64,000 bases of DNA, taken from the NCBI GenBank assembly GCA_000687675.1, contig JHWS01000005.1, positions 124,001 to 188,000 of the forward strand, given 5' to 3'. How positions within the stretch are numbered: position 1 is the stretch's first letter; every line of letters starts with the position of its first letter. The notes under the pieces are model-generated. The model made no database searches. It had not been told where the DNA came from and saw only the letters and a program-made list of their open reading frames with translations. Origin of the DNA: Lachnospiraceae bacterium NC2008. GTDB lineage: Bacteria > Bacillota > Clostridia > Lachnospirales > Lachnospiraceae. This document shows positions 8,816 through 18,768 of the stretch, in pieces. The position numbers and the translations under genes were made by a program.

Positions 8816-9424
8816 ATGACATTATTTTTTAGATTTTTAATGCTAGGCATCACTATATTTGTGATAGTGCTAATAAAATATGACAGGAAAAAGAGTAAAC
8901 CTGTTGAAGATAAAATGTTAGCTAATAATACAAGTGCTGAGTTTAGACCTATAACAACTTCGGAATTGTTTTATGCAGATATTCTTTATTCACGATTAAA
9001 AAGTTACTACATTAAATTCTTTGGGATAGGTTTAATTATTGACGCTTTCTTTGTTTACGGTATGGTTACAAATTCTGACATGGAAGCAGTATTTAGGTAT
9101 GGAATGTATATTGCATTAATCTCCATTATTGTTCTACATCTTACAATTAGCTATAGTGATTTTTGTGTACTAAAACAAATGAGACTCGGTGAATACAAGG
9201 TTATGGTGGGAACATTAATAGATAAAAGAAAAGTACGGGGGTATAGGACTAAAATCAGTTACTTTACTATTAGAGATGATGATGGAGTTGATAGAGTATA
9301 TCAGGGTATACCAAGAGATGAATATAATGAAGCAGAACCTGGGCGCAGATGTATGATTTTTAAATTTAATAAAGATAAGAGTAATACTCCTGCAAATATT
9401 ACCAAACATGTTGTACTTATGTAA
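8816..9424 (+). CDS. Small membrane protein of unknown function
   Basis: The likely product is 202 residues. One N-terminal membrane helix (FRFLMLGITIFVIVLI) is followed by a charged stretch, two more helices around residues 75-115, then a soluble C-terminal domain of about 75 residues that looks beta-rich (KVMVGTLIDKRKVRGYRTKI). I do not recognise the family. ATG 8816 was preferred over ATG 8780 because GAGGTGA (8801-8807) is well placed for it, and the earlier ATG overlaps a TATAAT (8776-8781) that looks like its own -10 box. It lies alone between the rplA terminator and capA. Confidence 0.65.
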   Translation: MTLFFRFLMLGITIFVIVLIKYDRKKSKPVEDKMLANNTSAEFRPITTSELFYADILYSRLKSYYIKFFGIGLIIDAFFVYGMVTNSDMEAVFRYGMYIALISIIVLHLTISYSDFCVLKQMRLGEYKVMVGTLIDKRKVRGYRTKISYFTIRDDDGVDRVYQGIPRDEYNEAEPGRRCMIFKFNKDKSNTPANITKHVVLM

Positions 9425-9463
9425 ACATGATATTATAGGTGATTTCCAGAATAAAACCCTTAC

Positions 9464-9515
9464 TTTACTAACATAGTTATTAATGATATCATATATCTTA
9501 ACTATGTTATGTAAA
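9464..9515. promoter_or_regulatory. Long inverted repeat upstream of capA, possible operator
   Basis: TAACATAGTTA (9469-9479) is repeated inverted and perfect as TAACTATGTTA (9499-9509), and the symmetry extends to TTTAC/GTAAA (9464-9468, 9511-9515) with a one-base bulge. The 19-base centre is itself partly palindromic (ATGATATCAT, 9483-9492). No T-tract follows, so it is not a terminator. It ends 10 bases before the capA start and would overlap its promoter or 5' end. Confidence 0.5.
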
Positions 9516-9525
9516 CGAGGGCACT

Positions 9526-10773
9526 ATGAATAAGCAAATCAAAATCTTTCTGATAGTTCTGGCTTCTGTAGTTCTTTTAGGAAGCGTATTTATCTTTATA
9601 TTTGGAAGCAAATATGTGCAGAGCTTGGACGATAAAGCAGCTACTTCTGCACCGGAAGAGGTAGAGACTCCTGAAAGTCAGGTCGCAGAGATAGAGATTC
9701 CAGCAGTTAGTGCCAATACCATATCTGAAAATGAAATAAAAGAACCTACAGATGAGGAGTTATACGGGGGAGAACCATATACTACTGTAGTACATCCTTC
9801 AGAAGAAGGAGTGCTAAGCATCTCATTTGCAGGGGATATTCTATTTGATCCGAGTTATTCTACATATTCCAGCTACCTATCAAGAGGCTCAGATATTAAC
9901 ACATGTTTCTCAAAAGATCTTTTAGATAAGATGCATGAAACAGATATTATGATGATTAATAATGAGTTTCCATATTCAGATAGGGGAACACCACAGGCGG
10001 ATAAAACATATACATTCAGAGCACCTACAAATTCAGCAAAGCTTCTTGATGATATGGGTGTTGATATAGTTACCCTTGCTAATAATCATACATTTGATTA
10101 TGGTGAAGAAGCTTTTCTTGATACACTTGATACCTTAGACAGCGTGTCTATGCCTCATGTTGGTGCAGGACATAATATAGATGAAGCGGCTCAGCCATAC
10201 TACTTCGTGGCTGGTGGAAAGAAGATAGCTATTATCGGTGCAACACAGATAGAAAGATATGCTAATCCTAATACCAGAGGTGCTACAGATAACCTTTCAG
10301 GTGTATTTAGATGTTTGGAGCCTGAAAGACTTATTGAAGAAATAAAGAAAGCTAAAAGCGAGTGCGATTTCGTTATCTTATTTATTCACTGGGGTACAGA
10401 AAGTACTGATGAGCTTGACTGGTGTCAGGAACCACAGGCTAAGCAGTATGTAGAGGCAGGAGTGGATATTATAATAGGCTGCCATCCACATGTACTTCAG
10501 GAAGTAGCTTACATCGAAGATACACCTGTAGTATACAGCCTTGGAAACTTCTGGTTTAATTCTAAAACTTTGGATAGCTGCTTGGTTACTCTTAATATTA
10601 ATCTTGAGGATTGTAGTATAGATTCCCTTCAGTTTGAACCTTGTATCCAGCAGAATATGAAGACAAGTCTCTTACATGGAGATGAGAAAAAGCGAGTTCT
10701 TGATTATATGAGAAGTATCTCATCAAGTGCAAGCTTTGATAATGAAGGGTATATAACCAAGGGAGATAATTAG
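9526..10773 (+). CDS. CapA-family (PGA_cap) metallophosphatase-like surface protein
   Basis: A 415-residue protein with an uncleaved-looking N-terminal anchor (residues about 5-27), an acidic/Pro linker, then the CapA domain: SFAGDILFDPSY, MINNEFPYS, TLANNHTFDYG, FVILFIHWGTES and IIGCHPHVLQE, ending with YSLGNFWF. These Asp/Asn/His motifs form the two-metal site of the calcineurin-like fold used by CapA/PgsA proteins, which take part in poly-gamma-glutamate or capsule export; many family members have other, unknown substrates. No capBC partner is nearby, so a poly-glutamate role is doubtful. Its stop codon overlaps the stop of the convergent SGNH gene. Confidence 0.85.
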   Translation: MNKQIKIFLIVLASVVLLGSVFIFIFGSKYVQSLDDKAATSAPEEVETPESQVAEIEIPAVSANTISENEIKEPTDEELYGGEPYTTVVHPSEEGVLSISFAGDILFDPSYSTYSSYLSRGSDINTCFSKDLLDKMHETDIMMINNEFPYSDRGTPQADKTYTFRAPTNSAKLLDDMGVDIVTLANNHTFDYGEEAFLDTLDTLDSVSMPHVGAGHNIDEAAQPYYFVAGGKKIAIIGATQIERYANPNTRGATDNLSGVFRCLEPERLIEEIKKAKSECDFVILFIHWGTESTDELDWCQEPQAKQYVEAGVDIIIGCHPHVLQEVAYIEDTPVVYSLGNFWFNSKTLDSCLVTLNINLEDCSIDSLQFEPCIQQNMKTSLLHGDEKKRVLDYMRSISSSASFDNEGYITKGDN

Positions 10774-11846
10774 TTATCTAATATAGAAGAAGAGTATTCT
10801 ATCTCATGACTTCCGTATGATTTAATCTCTTCTATACGACTTTCTATATTATCAGAATTTAAAATATAAGCTTTATTATGACTGGATAGCTGACCCACTA
10901 TCCAGTTATTTATTTCTGGTGAAAAATGCACGGCATCCATATATAAATTCAGGTTATCTGATATTTCTTCCTCATCAATAAAACAGTAGAACTCTACATT
11001 ATCGTAAGCTGTAAGCTCCTTGGCACTTTCTTCTATAGCGTAATAGGTCTCATCTATTTGTCCCATCCTATAGGCATTGTCCCACCAAAGGCAAGAATAA
11101 GTAGGAATATAGAAGTAAAACGTAGTATCTGGGTTACCTTCAACAACTTCTTTTAAAGCGCTAATGTTGCTATCAACAATAGGTTTATATTCGCTTTCTG
11201 GAACTGAGTCCAGAACTTCCGCAGGTCTTTCATAGTGAAGAATAGCATCATAAGCAGAAAATGATTTATCACTGTCAAAGCTATAAGACTTGCCGGCATT
11301 GTATGAAGGGTCACCTGACAGGGCAAGCATATAAGGAATATATTTGCAAATTACATCCTTATTAAATAGGTACTGAACATCATTGAATGGATTATCATCA
11401 TAGAGATAAAGCGGCATAGAAGAGTCAGGGAAATCTTCCTTATATTCAGCTTCTAAAGCTGATACGTCTAAACTGTAAAAAATATTCTTAATCTCATTTC
11501 TCTTTAAATCTTCTTTTAAATAATAAAGAAGCTGACCAGTTGTTCCGCTTGTCTTAATAAGCTTGATACTTGTGCATCCAAATGCCTTATCAAAATCACT
11601 ATTGTCAAAATTCTCTGCCATAGAAGAACCTACGATAGAAGAATCGTGAGGGAAGTTTTTTATGGTTCCCATAACCTGGTACTCAGGCATAGTAAGAACT
11701 GGCTTCATATTAAAATATGGAGCGTGGTAATGATAAAAAGGATCAAAGATATAAACAACCAGTCCTGCTAAAACAAGAAGACTTCCAGCGAAAATAATGA
11801 ATCCTTTTATAAAACTATGCTTTTTTGATTTTTTAACTTTTTCCAT
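10770..11846 (-). CDS. Membrane-anchored SGNH/DltD-AlgJ-like acyltransferase partner
   Basis: The 358-residue protein has a basic N-terminus, one membrane helix (residues about 15-33) and an extracellular domain. SSIVGSSMAENFD carries the nucleophile-serine block (GSSM) of SGNH proteins, and DAVHFSPEINNW near residue 305 provides the Asp-x-x-His block. Such proteins move an acyl group from a neighbouring MBOAT protein onto an external polymer. It follows the MBOAT gene by 35 bases on the same strand, which is the AlgI plus AlgJ/DltD arrangement. AGAGGA at six bases upstream supports the start. Acceptor polymer unknown. Confidence 0.75.
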   Translation of the reverse strand: MEKVKKSKKHSFIKGFIIFAGSLLVLAGLVVYIFDPFYHYHAPYFNMKPVLTMPEYQVMGTIKNFPHDSSIVGSSMAENFDNSDFDKAFGCTSIKLIKTSGTTGQLLYYLKEDLKRNEIKNIFYSLDVSALEAEYKEDFPDSSMPLYLYDDNPFNDVQYLFNKDVICKYIPYMLALSGDPSYNAGKSYSFDSDKSFSAYDAILHYERPAEVLDSVPESEYKPIVDSNISALKEVVEGNPDTTFYFYIPTYSCLWWDNAYRMGQIDETYYAIEESAKELTAYDNVEFYCFIDEEEISDNLNLYMDAVHFSPEINNWIVGQLSSHNKAYILNSDNIESRIEEIKSYGSHEIEYSSSILDN

Positions 11847-11881
11847 ATCAATCCTCTATAGAAAAGTAATATTATCTTCAA

Positions 11882-13351
11882 TTAAAAATTAAAATACAGG
11901 AAAGTTGATACACTTCCCAGAGACAGAACGCACCATATAAATAAGATAGATATAAACAAGGCATACCTTGTACCAATCTTACGTGTGCTCATTCTATCTT
12001 TAAGTGACTTTCCAAGTGAAAGAATTATAGCGATAACAAGTGTAATCATAAAAATAGCAAATAAGTAATAAGCCTCATATCCAGCATTTCTCATTTGGAT
12101 ATATTTTTGTAAAACGTAGCCTTCATTAAAAGATACGCTCTTACAAACTGTATATATATAATGATAAGAATCTAAAGAGAACATCCTCTTAAAATAAAGA
12201 AGAGCATCGCGGACATTGTCACTTCTAAAGAAGACCAGCGACAGGCTAAAGTAGATGAATGTAAAGGCATTTTGAACAGCCCTTACTATAGCATTTTTAC
12301 CAGTTTTAATATGGAAGATTGTTTCTATACATATTGCCACCGCCTGCATAAGTCCCCACAGTACATATGTCCAATCGGCCCCGTGCCAAAGTCCACTTAG
12401 TGAAAAGAGGATAATTACATTAAGAAGGGTACGAGCTTTTCCCTTACGGCTTCCACCAAGTGGTATATACACATAATTGGTGAAAAAGTTACCCAGAGTA
12501 ATGTGCCACCTCTTCCAGAATTCCTTGATGGTATGAGATGCCATAGGACTGTTAAAGTTCACAGGAAGTTCGATTCCAAACATCTTGCCAAGGCCGATGG
12601 CCATATCGCTATATCCGCTAAAGTCAAAAAGGATTTCCATTGCAAATGCCAGAATAACTAATATAGAAGATGGAGTATCCAAAGCGGCTATATTTGTGAA
12701 TGCATAGTTAACAGGACTAGCAAGAAGATCCGCGATAAGTATCTTCTTAGATAAACCAAGAACAAAATAGCATATGCCGTATTCAAAGCTTTCTATATTA
12801 AGATGCTTTTTGCTTTTATCACAAAGCTGAGGAATAAGCTGACTATGTAATACGATAGGCCCTGCTATGAGCTGTGGGAAGAAAGTAACGTATGCTGCGT
12901 ACTCTGTAAGATTGTAAGAAGGAGCATCCCCCTTATATCTATCAATTACAAACGAAAGCTGCTGGAAGGTAAAGAAACTGATTCCAAGTGGAAGTAAGAT
13001 GTTTCTTCCTATAATATTAAGATGAAAAACAGAGTTAATATTATCTATAAAGAAGTTATAATATTTAAAGTAGCCAAGGATACCAAGATTAAGGATTACA
13101 CCTAGTATTAATAGTAGCTTCTTCGACCATAAAGAGGATTTGTCCATAAGCTTACTTATTATATGGTTAAGTCCGATGCTTCCTATTAATATTAAACTGT
13201 AGGATATATTAAAATAACCGTAGAAAATAAGAGACATAGCTGTTAAAAACCATATAGCCAAGTTATACTTTTTAATATGGTTAAGTCCATGCCATCCTAT
13301 TAGTGTTATTGGTAGAAATAAAAATATGAAAATATAAGAATTAAATAACAT
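11882..13351 (-). CDS. MBOAT-family membrane O-acyltransferase (AlgI/DltB type)
   Basis: A 489-residue polytopic protein. It shows RWHITLGNFFTNYVYIPLGGSR around the conserved Arg-Trp-His, and SGLWHGADWTYVLWG containing the second catalytic His; both are diagnostic of AlgI/DltB/PatA-like MBOAT proteins that pass acetyl groups across the membrane. The start MLFNSYIFIFLFLPI at 13351 matches the family N-terminus; a longer frame upstream would read into the L10 leader. No ribosome site is visible, and a TATAAT (minus strand, 13363-13358) lies only six bases before the ATG, so the message may be leaderless. It pairs with the SGNH gene downstream. Confidence 0.88.
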   Translation of the reverse strand: MLFNSYIFIFLFLPITLIGWHGLNHIKKYNLAIWFLTAMSLIFYGYFNISYSLILIGSIGLNHIISKLMDKSSLWSKKLLLILGVILNLGILGYFKYYNFFIDNINSVFHLNIIGRNILLPLGISFFTFQQLSFVIDRYKGDAPSYNLTEYAAYVTFFPQLIAGPIVLHSQLIPQLCDKSKKHLNIESFEYGICYFVLGLSKKILIADLLASPVNYAFTNIAALDTPSSILVILAFAMEILFDFSGYSDMAIGLGKMFGIELPVNFNSPMASHTIKEFWKRWHITLGNFFTNYVYIPLGGSRKGKARTLLNVIILFSLSGLWHGADWTYVLWGLMQAVAICIETIFHIKTGKNAIVRAVQNAFTFIYFSLSLVFFRSDNVRDALLYFKRMFSLDSYHYIYTVCKSVSFNEGYVLQKYIQMRNAGYEAYYLFAIFMITLVIAIILSLGKSLKDRMSTRKIGTRYALFISILFIWCVLSLGSVSTFLYFNF

Positions 13352-13373
13352 GGACAAATTATAACAAAAATGC

Positions 13374-13402
13374 TTGACAATGTGTATAAGCGATGATATT
13401 CT
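13374..13402 (+). promoter_or_regulatory. Sigma-A promoter of rplJ-rplL
   Basis: TTGACA at 13374-13379 and TATTCT at 13397-13402 are 17 bases apart. Transcription would start near 13409, just before the L10 leader. It is divergent from, and only about 20 bases away from, the MBOAT start codon. Confidence 0.8.
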
Positions 13403-13408
13403 AACAAA

Positions 13409-13530
13409 GGTTTTCAAAAACCATGCCGAAGACAGTAGGTGCCGCAAGGCGTAACTCGAAAGATACCTACCGAGGATTAGAAGTGTTTTGATTATTACAT
13501 TTTATCCCTTCGGTTTCCGAAGGGTTTTTT
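13409..13530 (+). promoter_or_regulatory. L10 leader with attenuator, controlling rplJL
   Basis: The segment GCCGAAGACAGTAGGTG (13425-13441) and its partner ACCTACCGAGG (13464-13474) are the conserved kink-turn arms of the L10 leader, the RNA bound by the L10(L12)4 complex. About 30 bases later comes an intrinsic terminator at 13506-13530, still upstream of rplJ. In Bacillus subtilis the same layout works by attenuation: excess L10-L12 binds the leader and favours termination. The same mechanism is inferred here from the order of parts. Confidence 0.88.
13506..13530 (+). terminator. Attenuator terminator in the rplJ leader
   Basis: CCCTTCGG (13506-13513) pairs perfectly with CCGAAGGG (13517-13524) around a TTT loop and is followed by six T. 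It stands 65 bases before the rplJ start, inside the leader RNA, so it is conditional rather than an end of a gene. Confidence 0.9.
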
Positions 13531-13595
13531 ATTCGGTTATACCGATATATAACCTTCTAAGAAAGACGGCAGTAAATCTATAAGGAGGTAAAGAA

Positions 13596-14129
13596 ATGGC
13601 AAAAGTTGCAGAAAAAGAACCTATAGTTAAAGAAATTGCTGAAGCTATTGAAGGTGCAGCATCAGTTGTACTCGTAGACGCTCGTGGTCTTACAGTTGCT
13701 GAAGATACACAGCTTCGTAAACAGCTTCGTGAAGCAGGCGTTAAGTATAAGGTTTACAAGAACAAGATGATGGAACGTGCATTTGCTGGTACAGACTGCG
13801 AAAAGCTCAATGAGTACTTAAATGGACCAAGTGCAATCGCAATCTCAAAGGATGATGCTACAGCACCAGCAAGAGAGATTAGCAAATTCGCTAAGACAGC
13901 TCCTAATCTTAACATCAAAGGTGGTATCGTTGAAGGTCAGGCATACGATGCAGCAGGTATCGGAACAATCGCTAGCATTCCTTCAAGAGAAGAACTTCTT
14001 TCAAAGTTACTTGGTTCTCTCCAGTCACCTATTACAAACTTCGCACGCGTTATGAACCAGCTTGCTGAAAAAGGTGGCGCTAGCGCAGCAGAAGCTCCAG
14101 CAGCAGAGGAAGCTCCAGCAGCTGAATAA
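13596..14129 (+). CDS. rplJ: 50S ribosomal protein L10
   Basis: The 177-residue protein has the L10 N-terminal rRNA-binding domain (SVVLVDARGLTVAEDTQLRKQLR, then YKVYKNKMMERAF) and a C-terminal helix for L7/L12 dimers, ending in an Ala/Glu-rich tail (APAAEEAPAAE). L10 carries the L7/L12 stalk and, with it, binds its own leader. AAGGAGGTAA at 13582-13591 sets the start. rplL follows after 48 bases. Confidence 0.97.
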   Translation: MAKVAEKEPIVKEIAEAIEGAASVVLVDARGLTVAEDTQLRKQLREAGVKYKVYKNKMMERAFAGTDCEKLNEYLNGPSAIAISKDDATAPAREISKFAKTAPNLNIKGGIVEGQAYDAAGIGTIASIPSREELLSKLLGSLQSPITNFARVMNQLAEKGGASAAEAPAAEEAPAAE

Positions 14130-14177
14130 TTATTATAAAATTAACATTAACCAAAATATAAACGGAGGTAAATTATA

Positions 14178-14552
14178 ATGGCAAAGTTATCTACACAGGA
14201 AATTATTGATGCAGTTAAAGAATTATCAGTATTAGAATTAAATGAACTTGTAAAGGCATGTGAGGAAGAGTTCGGTGTTTCTGCAGCAGCAGGTGTTGTT
14301 GTAGCAGCAGCAGGTCCTGCAGCAGGTGGTGCAGAAGAGAAGTCTGAGTACGACGTTGAGCTTACAAGCTTCGGTGAGAAGAAGATGGATGTTATCAAGG
14401 TTGTTCGTACAATCACAGGTCTTGGACTTAAAGAGTCTAAGGAACTTGTTGAAGGCGCTCCAAAGAACATCAAGGAAGGCGCTTCTAAGGATGAAGCTGA
14501 ATCAATCAAGAAGCAGCTTGAAGAAGTTGGCGCTCAGGTTACACTTAAGTAA
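14178..14552 (+). CDS. rplL: 50S ribosomal protein L7/L12
   Basis: A 124-residue protein with the N-terminal dimerisation helices ([21 protein letters not shown]), an Ala/Gly hinge ([16 protein letters not shown]) and the C-terminal factor-binding domain ([24 protein letters not shown]). It recruits translation GTPases to the ribosome. CGGAGGT at 14163-14169 precedes the ATG. A hairpin follows the stop, and rpoB then has its own promoter. Confidence 0.98.
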   Translation: MAKLSTQEIIDAVKELSVLELNELVKACEEEFGVSAAAGVVVAAAGPAAGGAEEKSEYDVELTSFGEKKMDVIKVVRTITGLGLKESKELVEGAPKNIKEGASKDEAESIKKQLEEVGAQVTLK

Positions 14553-14570
14553 TTTAAACCAATATTTCTG

Positions 14571-14600
14571 GGAACCTGTAATAACAGGTTCCCATTATTA
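14571..14600 (+). terminator. Terminator after rplL
   Basis: GGGAACCTGT (14571-14580) pairs perfectly with ACAGGTTCCC (14585-14594) across AATA. The tail is ATTATTATT rather than pure T, so termination may be partial and let some transcripts reach rpoBC. Confidence 0.7.
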
Positions 14601-14684
14601 TTAAAATGAGCTTCGAGGAAATTCATTCCTCACTCAGATAAAAATCTTAATTCAAAAATATTTTCAAAATTAAAAATAAATATG

Positions 14685-14714
14685 TTGACGTGACACCACC
14701 TCTTGTGGTAATAT
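14685..14714 (+). promoter_or_regulatory. Promoter of rpoBC with a symmetric spacer
   Basis: TTGACG at 14685-14690 and TAATAT at 14709-14714 are 18 bases apart. The spacer holds an inverted repeat ACCAC (14695-14699)/GTGGT (14705-14709), and a second GTGGTGT at 14730-14736 is complementary to ACACCAC 14693-14699. This symmetry over the polymerase site could be an operator or coincidence. Confidence 0.65.
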
Positions 14715-14813
14715 GGACACTGCATCTTTGTGGTGTGATGGTTTTTTGTGTGCTTTTTTCAAAAAAAGCGTGCAATCCATTCAAAAAAATATTTTGAACG
14801 GGGTGAAATATCA

Positions 14814-17800
14814 ATGGAAAAGAATAGGATACGTCCAGTTGTAAAAGGCAACAGTATGCGTATGAGTTATTCAAGACAGAAGGAAGTTCTGGAGATGCCT
14901 AACCTTATAGAAGTTCAGAAGAACTCTTATAAGTGGTTCCTCGAAGAAGGTTTAAGAGAAGCTTTCGACGATATATCTCCAATCCAGGATTACGGCGGAC
15001 ATTTAAGTCTCGAGTTCGTGGATTTCCAGCTTGCTGAGGATGAAATCAAGCATACCATCGAGGAATGTAAGGAAAGAGACCTTACATATGAAGCTCCTCT
15101 TAAGGTGAAGGTTCGTCTTTATAATCAGGATAAGGATGAGATCAAAGAACATGAGATATTTATGGGTAACTTCCCACTCATGACAGAGACAGGTACCTTC
15201 GTAATCAACGGAGCTGAACGTGTTATCGTAAGCCAGTTAGTCCGTTCACCAGGTATATATTACGGAATTACACACGATAAGATTGGTAAGAAGCTTTATT
15301 CAGCAACTGTAATTCCTAACCGAGGAGCATGGTTAGAGTACGAAACAGACTCTAACGATATCTTCTATGTAAGAGTTGATAGAACTAGAAAGGTTCCTAT
15401 CACTGTATTTTTACGTGCAATCGGTCTTGGTACAAATGAAGAAATTATCAATATGTTTGGTGAGGAGCCTAAGCTTCTTGCTTCATTTGAGAAGGATGCT
15501 TCTAAGACATATGAGGAAGGTCTTAAGGAACTTTACAGCAAAGTTCGTCCAGGAGAACCTTTCTCTGTTGATAGTGCAGAAGGATATGTAACTTCTACAT
15601 TCTTTGATGCTAGAAGATATGACCTTGCTAAGGTTGGTCGTTATAAATTCAATAAGAAATTAGCTCTTCGTAGCCGTATTGCAGGTCACGTACTTGCTGA
15701 GGATGTTCTTAACCCATTCACAGGCGAAGTATTATTTGCTAAGGGCGAGAAGCTTACACTTGAGATGGCTGATACAATCCAGAACTCAGCTGTTGAGAGC
15801 GTTATGATTCAGACAGAAGAGAGAAATGTTAAGGTAATATCTAACTTAATGGTAGATATTAATGAATGGCTTGATCTTGATGCTAAGGCACTTGGTATCA
15901 CAGAGAGAGTTTACTGGCCAGTTCTTAAGAAGATTCTTAGAGAATATCAGGATAAGCCAGAGAAGCTTGCAGATGCTATTGCAGCTAATGTTCATAACCT
16001 TATTCCAAAGCACATTACAAAGAGCGATATGATCGCTTCTATTAACTATAATATGCACCTTGAGTATGGCGTTGGTACAGATGATGATATCGATCATCTT
16101 GGTAACCGTCGTATTCGTGCCGTTGGAGAACTTCTTCAGAACCAGTATCGTATAGGCCTTTCTCGTATGGAAAGAGTTGTTCGTGAAAGAATGACAACAC
16201 ACGATGCACATGATAATGAAGAAATTTCACCACAGGCTCTTATTAATATCAAACCTGTACAGGCTGCAATCAAAGAATTCTTTGGTTCATCACAGCTTTC
16301 ACAGTTCATGGATCAGAATAACCCACTTGGTGAGTTAACTCACAAGAGACGTCTTTCAGCACTTGGTCCTGGTGGTCTTTCAAGAGATCGTGCCGGATTC
16401 GAAGTTCGAGACGTACACTATACTCACTACGGTAGAATGTGTCCTATCGAGACACCTGAAGGTCCTAACATCGGTCTTATTAACTCACTTGCATCTTATG
16501 CAAGAATTAACGAATATGGTTTCGTTGAGGCTCCATATCGTAAGATAGATAAAACAGACGCTGAGAACCCATGTGTAACAGATGAAGTTGTATACATGAC
16601 AGCTGATGAAGAAGATAACTACCATGTAGCTCAGGCTAATGAAAAGCTTGACGAGAAGGGTCACTTCGTTAAGAAGATGGTATCTGGTCGTTATCGTGAA
16701 GAGACACAGGAATATCCAAAGGCAGCATTTGATTATATGGATGTATCGCCTAAGATGGTATTCTCAGTTGCTACAGCACTTATTCCATTCCTTGAGAACG
16801 ACGATGCTAACCGTGCCCTTATGGGATCAAACATGCAGCGTCAGGCAGTTCCACTTCTCTTTACAGAGACTCCTGTTGTTGGTACAGGTATGGAAACAAA
16901 GGCAGCTGTTGACTCAGGCGTATGTGTAGTTGCTAAGAAGGCTGGTACAGTTGAGTATGTTTCATCACAGCTTATCAGAATTAAGTCTGATGATGACGGA
17001 AAGACAATTGAGTACAAGCTTTACAAATTCATGAGAAGTAACCAGTCTAACTGTTACAACCAGAAGCCAATCGTATTCAAGGGCAACCATGTCAATGCTG
17101 GCGAAGTTATTGCAGATGGTCCTTCAACATCTAACGGTGAACTTGGTCTTGGTAAGAACCCACTTATCGGTTTCATGACTTGGGAAGGTTATAACTACGA
17201 GGATGCTGTTCTTCTTAGTGAAAGACTTGTTCGTGAAGATGTTTATACATCAGTACATATAGAAGAGTACGAAACAGAAGCAAGAGATACAAAGCTCGGA
17301 CCAGAAGAGATTACAAGAGATATCCCAGGTGTTGGTGATGACGCTCTTAAGGATCTTGATGACAGAGGTATCATTCGTGTTGGTGCTGAGGTTCGTTCAG
17401 GTGATATCCTTGTTGGTAAGGTTACTCCTAAGGGAGAGACAGATCTTACTCCAGAAGAAAGACTTCTTCGTGCAATCTTCGGTGAGAAGGCAAGAGAAGT
17501 TAGAGATACATCACTTAAGGTACCTCACGGAGAATATGGTGTTGTAGTTGATGCCAAGGTATTCTCAAGAGCAGCTGGCGATTCAGAGCTTAGCCCTGGA
17601 GTAAACCAGAAGGTTCGTATCTACATTGCACAGAAGAGAAAGATCAGCGTTGGTGATAAGATGGCTGGTCGTCACGGTAACAAGGGTGTTGTTTCCAGAG
17701 TACTTCCAGTAGAAGATATGCCATATCTTCCAAACGGTAGACCACTTGATATCGTACTTAACCCACTTGGTGTTCCTTCGCGTATGAACATCGGTCAGGT

Positions 17801-18734
17801 ACTTGAAATCCACTTAAGTCTTGCTGCTAAGGCACTTGGATTTAACATAGCTACTCCTGTATTCGATGGTGCTGACGAGGAAGACATCATGGATACACTT
17901 GATCTTGCAAATGATTACGTTAATCTTCCATTCGATGATGCAGAAGCTAAAGAATGGCTTGCTAAGAAAGATTGCAAGTATGATAAGAAAGACGGAACAT
18001 TTGAAAGCAAGCATAAAGCAGAATTATTACCTGAGGTATTTACATACCTTAAAGATAATAAAGACCACAGACAGCTTTGGAAGGGCGTTCCACTTTCAAG
18101 AGATGGTAAGGTAAGACTTCGTGATGGTCGTACAGGTGAATATTTCGATAGCCCTGTTACAATTGGTCACATGCATTATCTCAAACTCCATCACCTTGTA
18201 GATGATAAGATTCACGCTCGTTCAACTGGTCCTTACTCACTTGTTACACAGCAGCCACTCGGTGGTAAAGCACAGTTCGGTGGACAGCGTTTCGGTGAGA
18301 TGGAAGTTTGGGCACTTGAAGCTTACGGTGCGTCATATACTCTTCAGGAAATCTTAACTGTTAAGTCCGATGACGTTGTTGGACGTGTTAAGACATATGA
18401 AGCGATTGTTAAGGGTGAAAACATTCCTGAACCAGGAATCCCAGAATCATTCAAGGTACTTCTTAAGGAAATGCAGGCACTTGCACTTGATATGAAGGTA
18501 CTTGATGAGAACGACAATGAAGTCGAAATCAAAGAGAACATTGAATACAATGATTCAGAGTTCAAGTTTGAGATGGGTTCTGACAAGGCAGGTCTTGATA
18601 ATGAAGACCTTAGCTCACACGGATACGGCACAAAGGAAATCGACGAGTCAGGTGAATTCGTTGATGCCGAGCCTGATGAATTATCTGCAGAAGATGATTT
18701 TGAAGAAGCATTTGTTGGTGAGGATGAGCAGTAA
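14814..18734 (+). CDS. rpoB: DNA-directed RNA polymerase subunit beta
   Basis: The 1306-residue product carries all RpoB landmarks: the N-terminal [12 protein letters not shown], the rifampicin-region segments [21 protein letters not shown] and [15 protein letters not shown], the [15 protein letters not shown] stretch, [12 protein letters not shown] and the C-terminal [27 protein letters not shown] split over about residues 1140-1170. No resistance change is evident in the rifampicin region from reading alone. Start ATG 14814 was chosen for GGGGTG (14799-14804) upstream; an ATG at 14748 has none. An acidic C-terminal tail of about 80 residues follows the conserved core. rpoC follows after 34 bases. 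Confidence 0.98.
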   Translation: MEKNRIRPVVKGNSMRMSYSRQKEVLEMPNLIEVQKNSYKWFLEEGLREAFDDISPIQDYGGHLSLEFVDFQLAEDEIKHTIEECKERDLTYEAPLKVKVRLYNQDKDEIKEHEIFMGNFPLMTETGTFVINGAERVIVSQLVRSPGIYYGITHDKIGKKLYSATVIPNRGAWLEYETDSNDIFYVRVDRTRKVPITVFLRAIGLGTNEEIINMFGEEPKLLASFEKDASKTYEEGLKELYSKVRPGEPFSVDSAEGYVTSTFFDARRYDLAKVGRYKFNKKLALRSRIAGHVLAEDVLNPFTGEVLFAKGEKLTLEMADTIQNSAVESVMIQTEERNVKVISNLMVDINEWLDLDAKALGITERVYWPVLKKILREYQDKPEKLADAIAANVHNLIPKHITKSDMIASINYNMHLEYGVGTDDDIDHLGNRRIRAVGELLQNQYRIGLSRMERVVRERMTTHDAHDNEEISPQALINIKPVQAAIKEFFGSSQLSQFMDQNNPLGELTHKRRLSALGPGGLSRDRAGFEVRDVHYTHYGRMCPIETPEGPNIGLINSLASYARINEYGFVEAPYRKIDKTDAENPCVTDEVVYMTADEEDNYHVAQANEKLDEKGHFVKKMVSGRYREETQEYPKAAFDYMDVSPKMVFSVATALIPFLENDDANRALMGSNMQRQAVPLLFTETPVVGTGMETKAAVDSGVCVVAKKAGTVEYVSSQLIRIKSDDDGKTIEYKLYKFMRSNQSNCYNQKPIVFKGNHVNAGEVIADGPSTSNGELGLGKNPLIGFMTWEGYNYEDAVLLSERLVREDVYTSVHIEEYETEARDTKLGPEEITRDIPGVGDDALKDLDDRGIIRVGAEVRSGDILVGKVTPKGETDLTPEERLLRAIFGEKAREVRDTSLKVPHGEYGVVVDAKVFSRAAGDSELSPGVNQKVRIYIAQKRKISVGDKMAGRHGNKGVVSRVLPVEDMPYLPNGRPLDIVLNPLGVPSRMNIGQVLEIHLSLAAKALGFNIATPVFDGADEEDIMDTLDLANDYVNLPFDDAEAKEWLAKKDCKYDKKDGTFESKHKAELLPEVFTYLKDNKDHRQLWKGVPLSRDGKVRLRDGRTGEYFDSPVTIGHMHYLKLHHLVDDKIHARSTGPYSLVTQQPLGGKAQFGGQRFGEMEVWALEAYGASYTLQEILTVKSDDVVGRVKTYEAIVKGENIPEPGIPESFKVLLKEMQALALDMKVLDENDNEVEIKENIEYNDSEFKFEMGSDKAGLDNEDLSSHGYGTKEIDESGEFVDAEPDELSAEDDFEEAFVGEDEQ

Positions 18735-18768
18735 TCTATAACAATCACATTGGAAGGAGTAAATAGAA

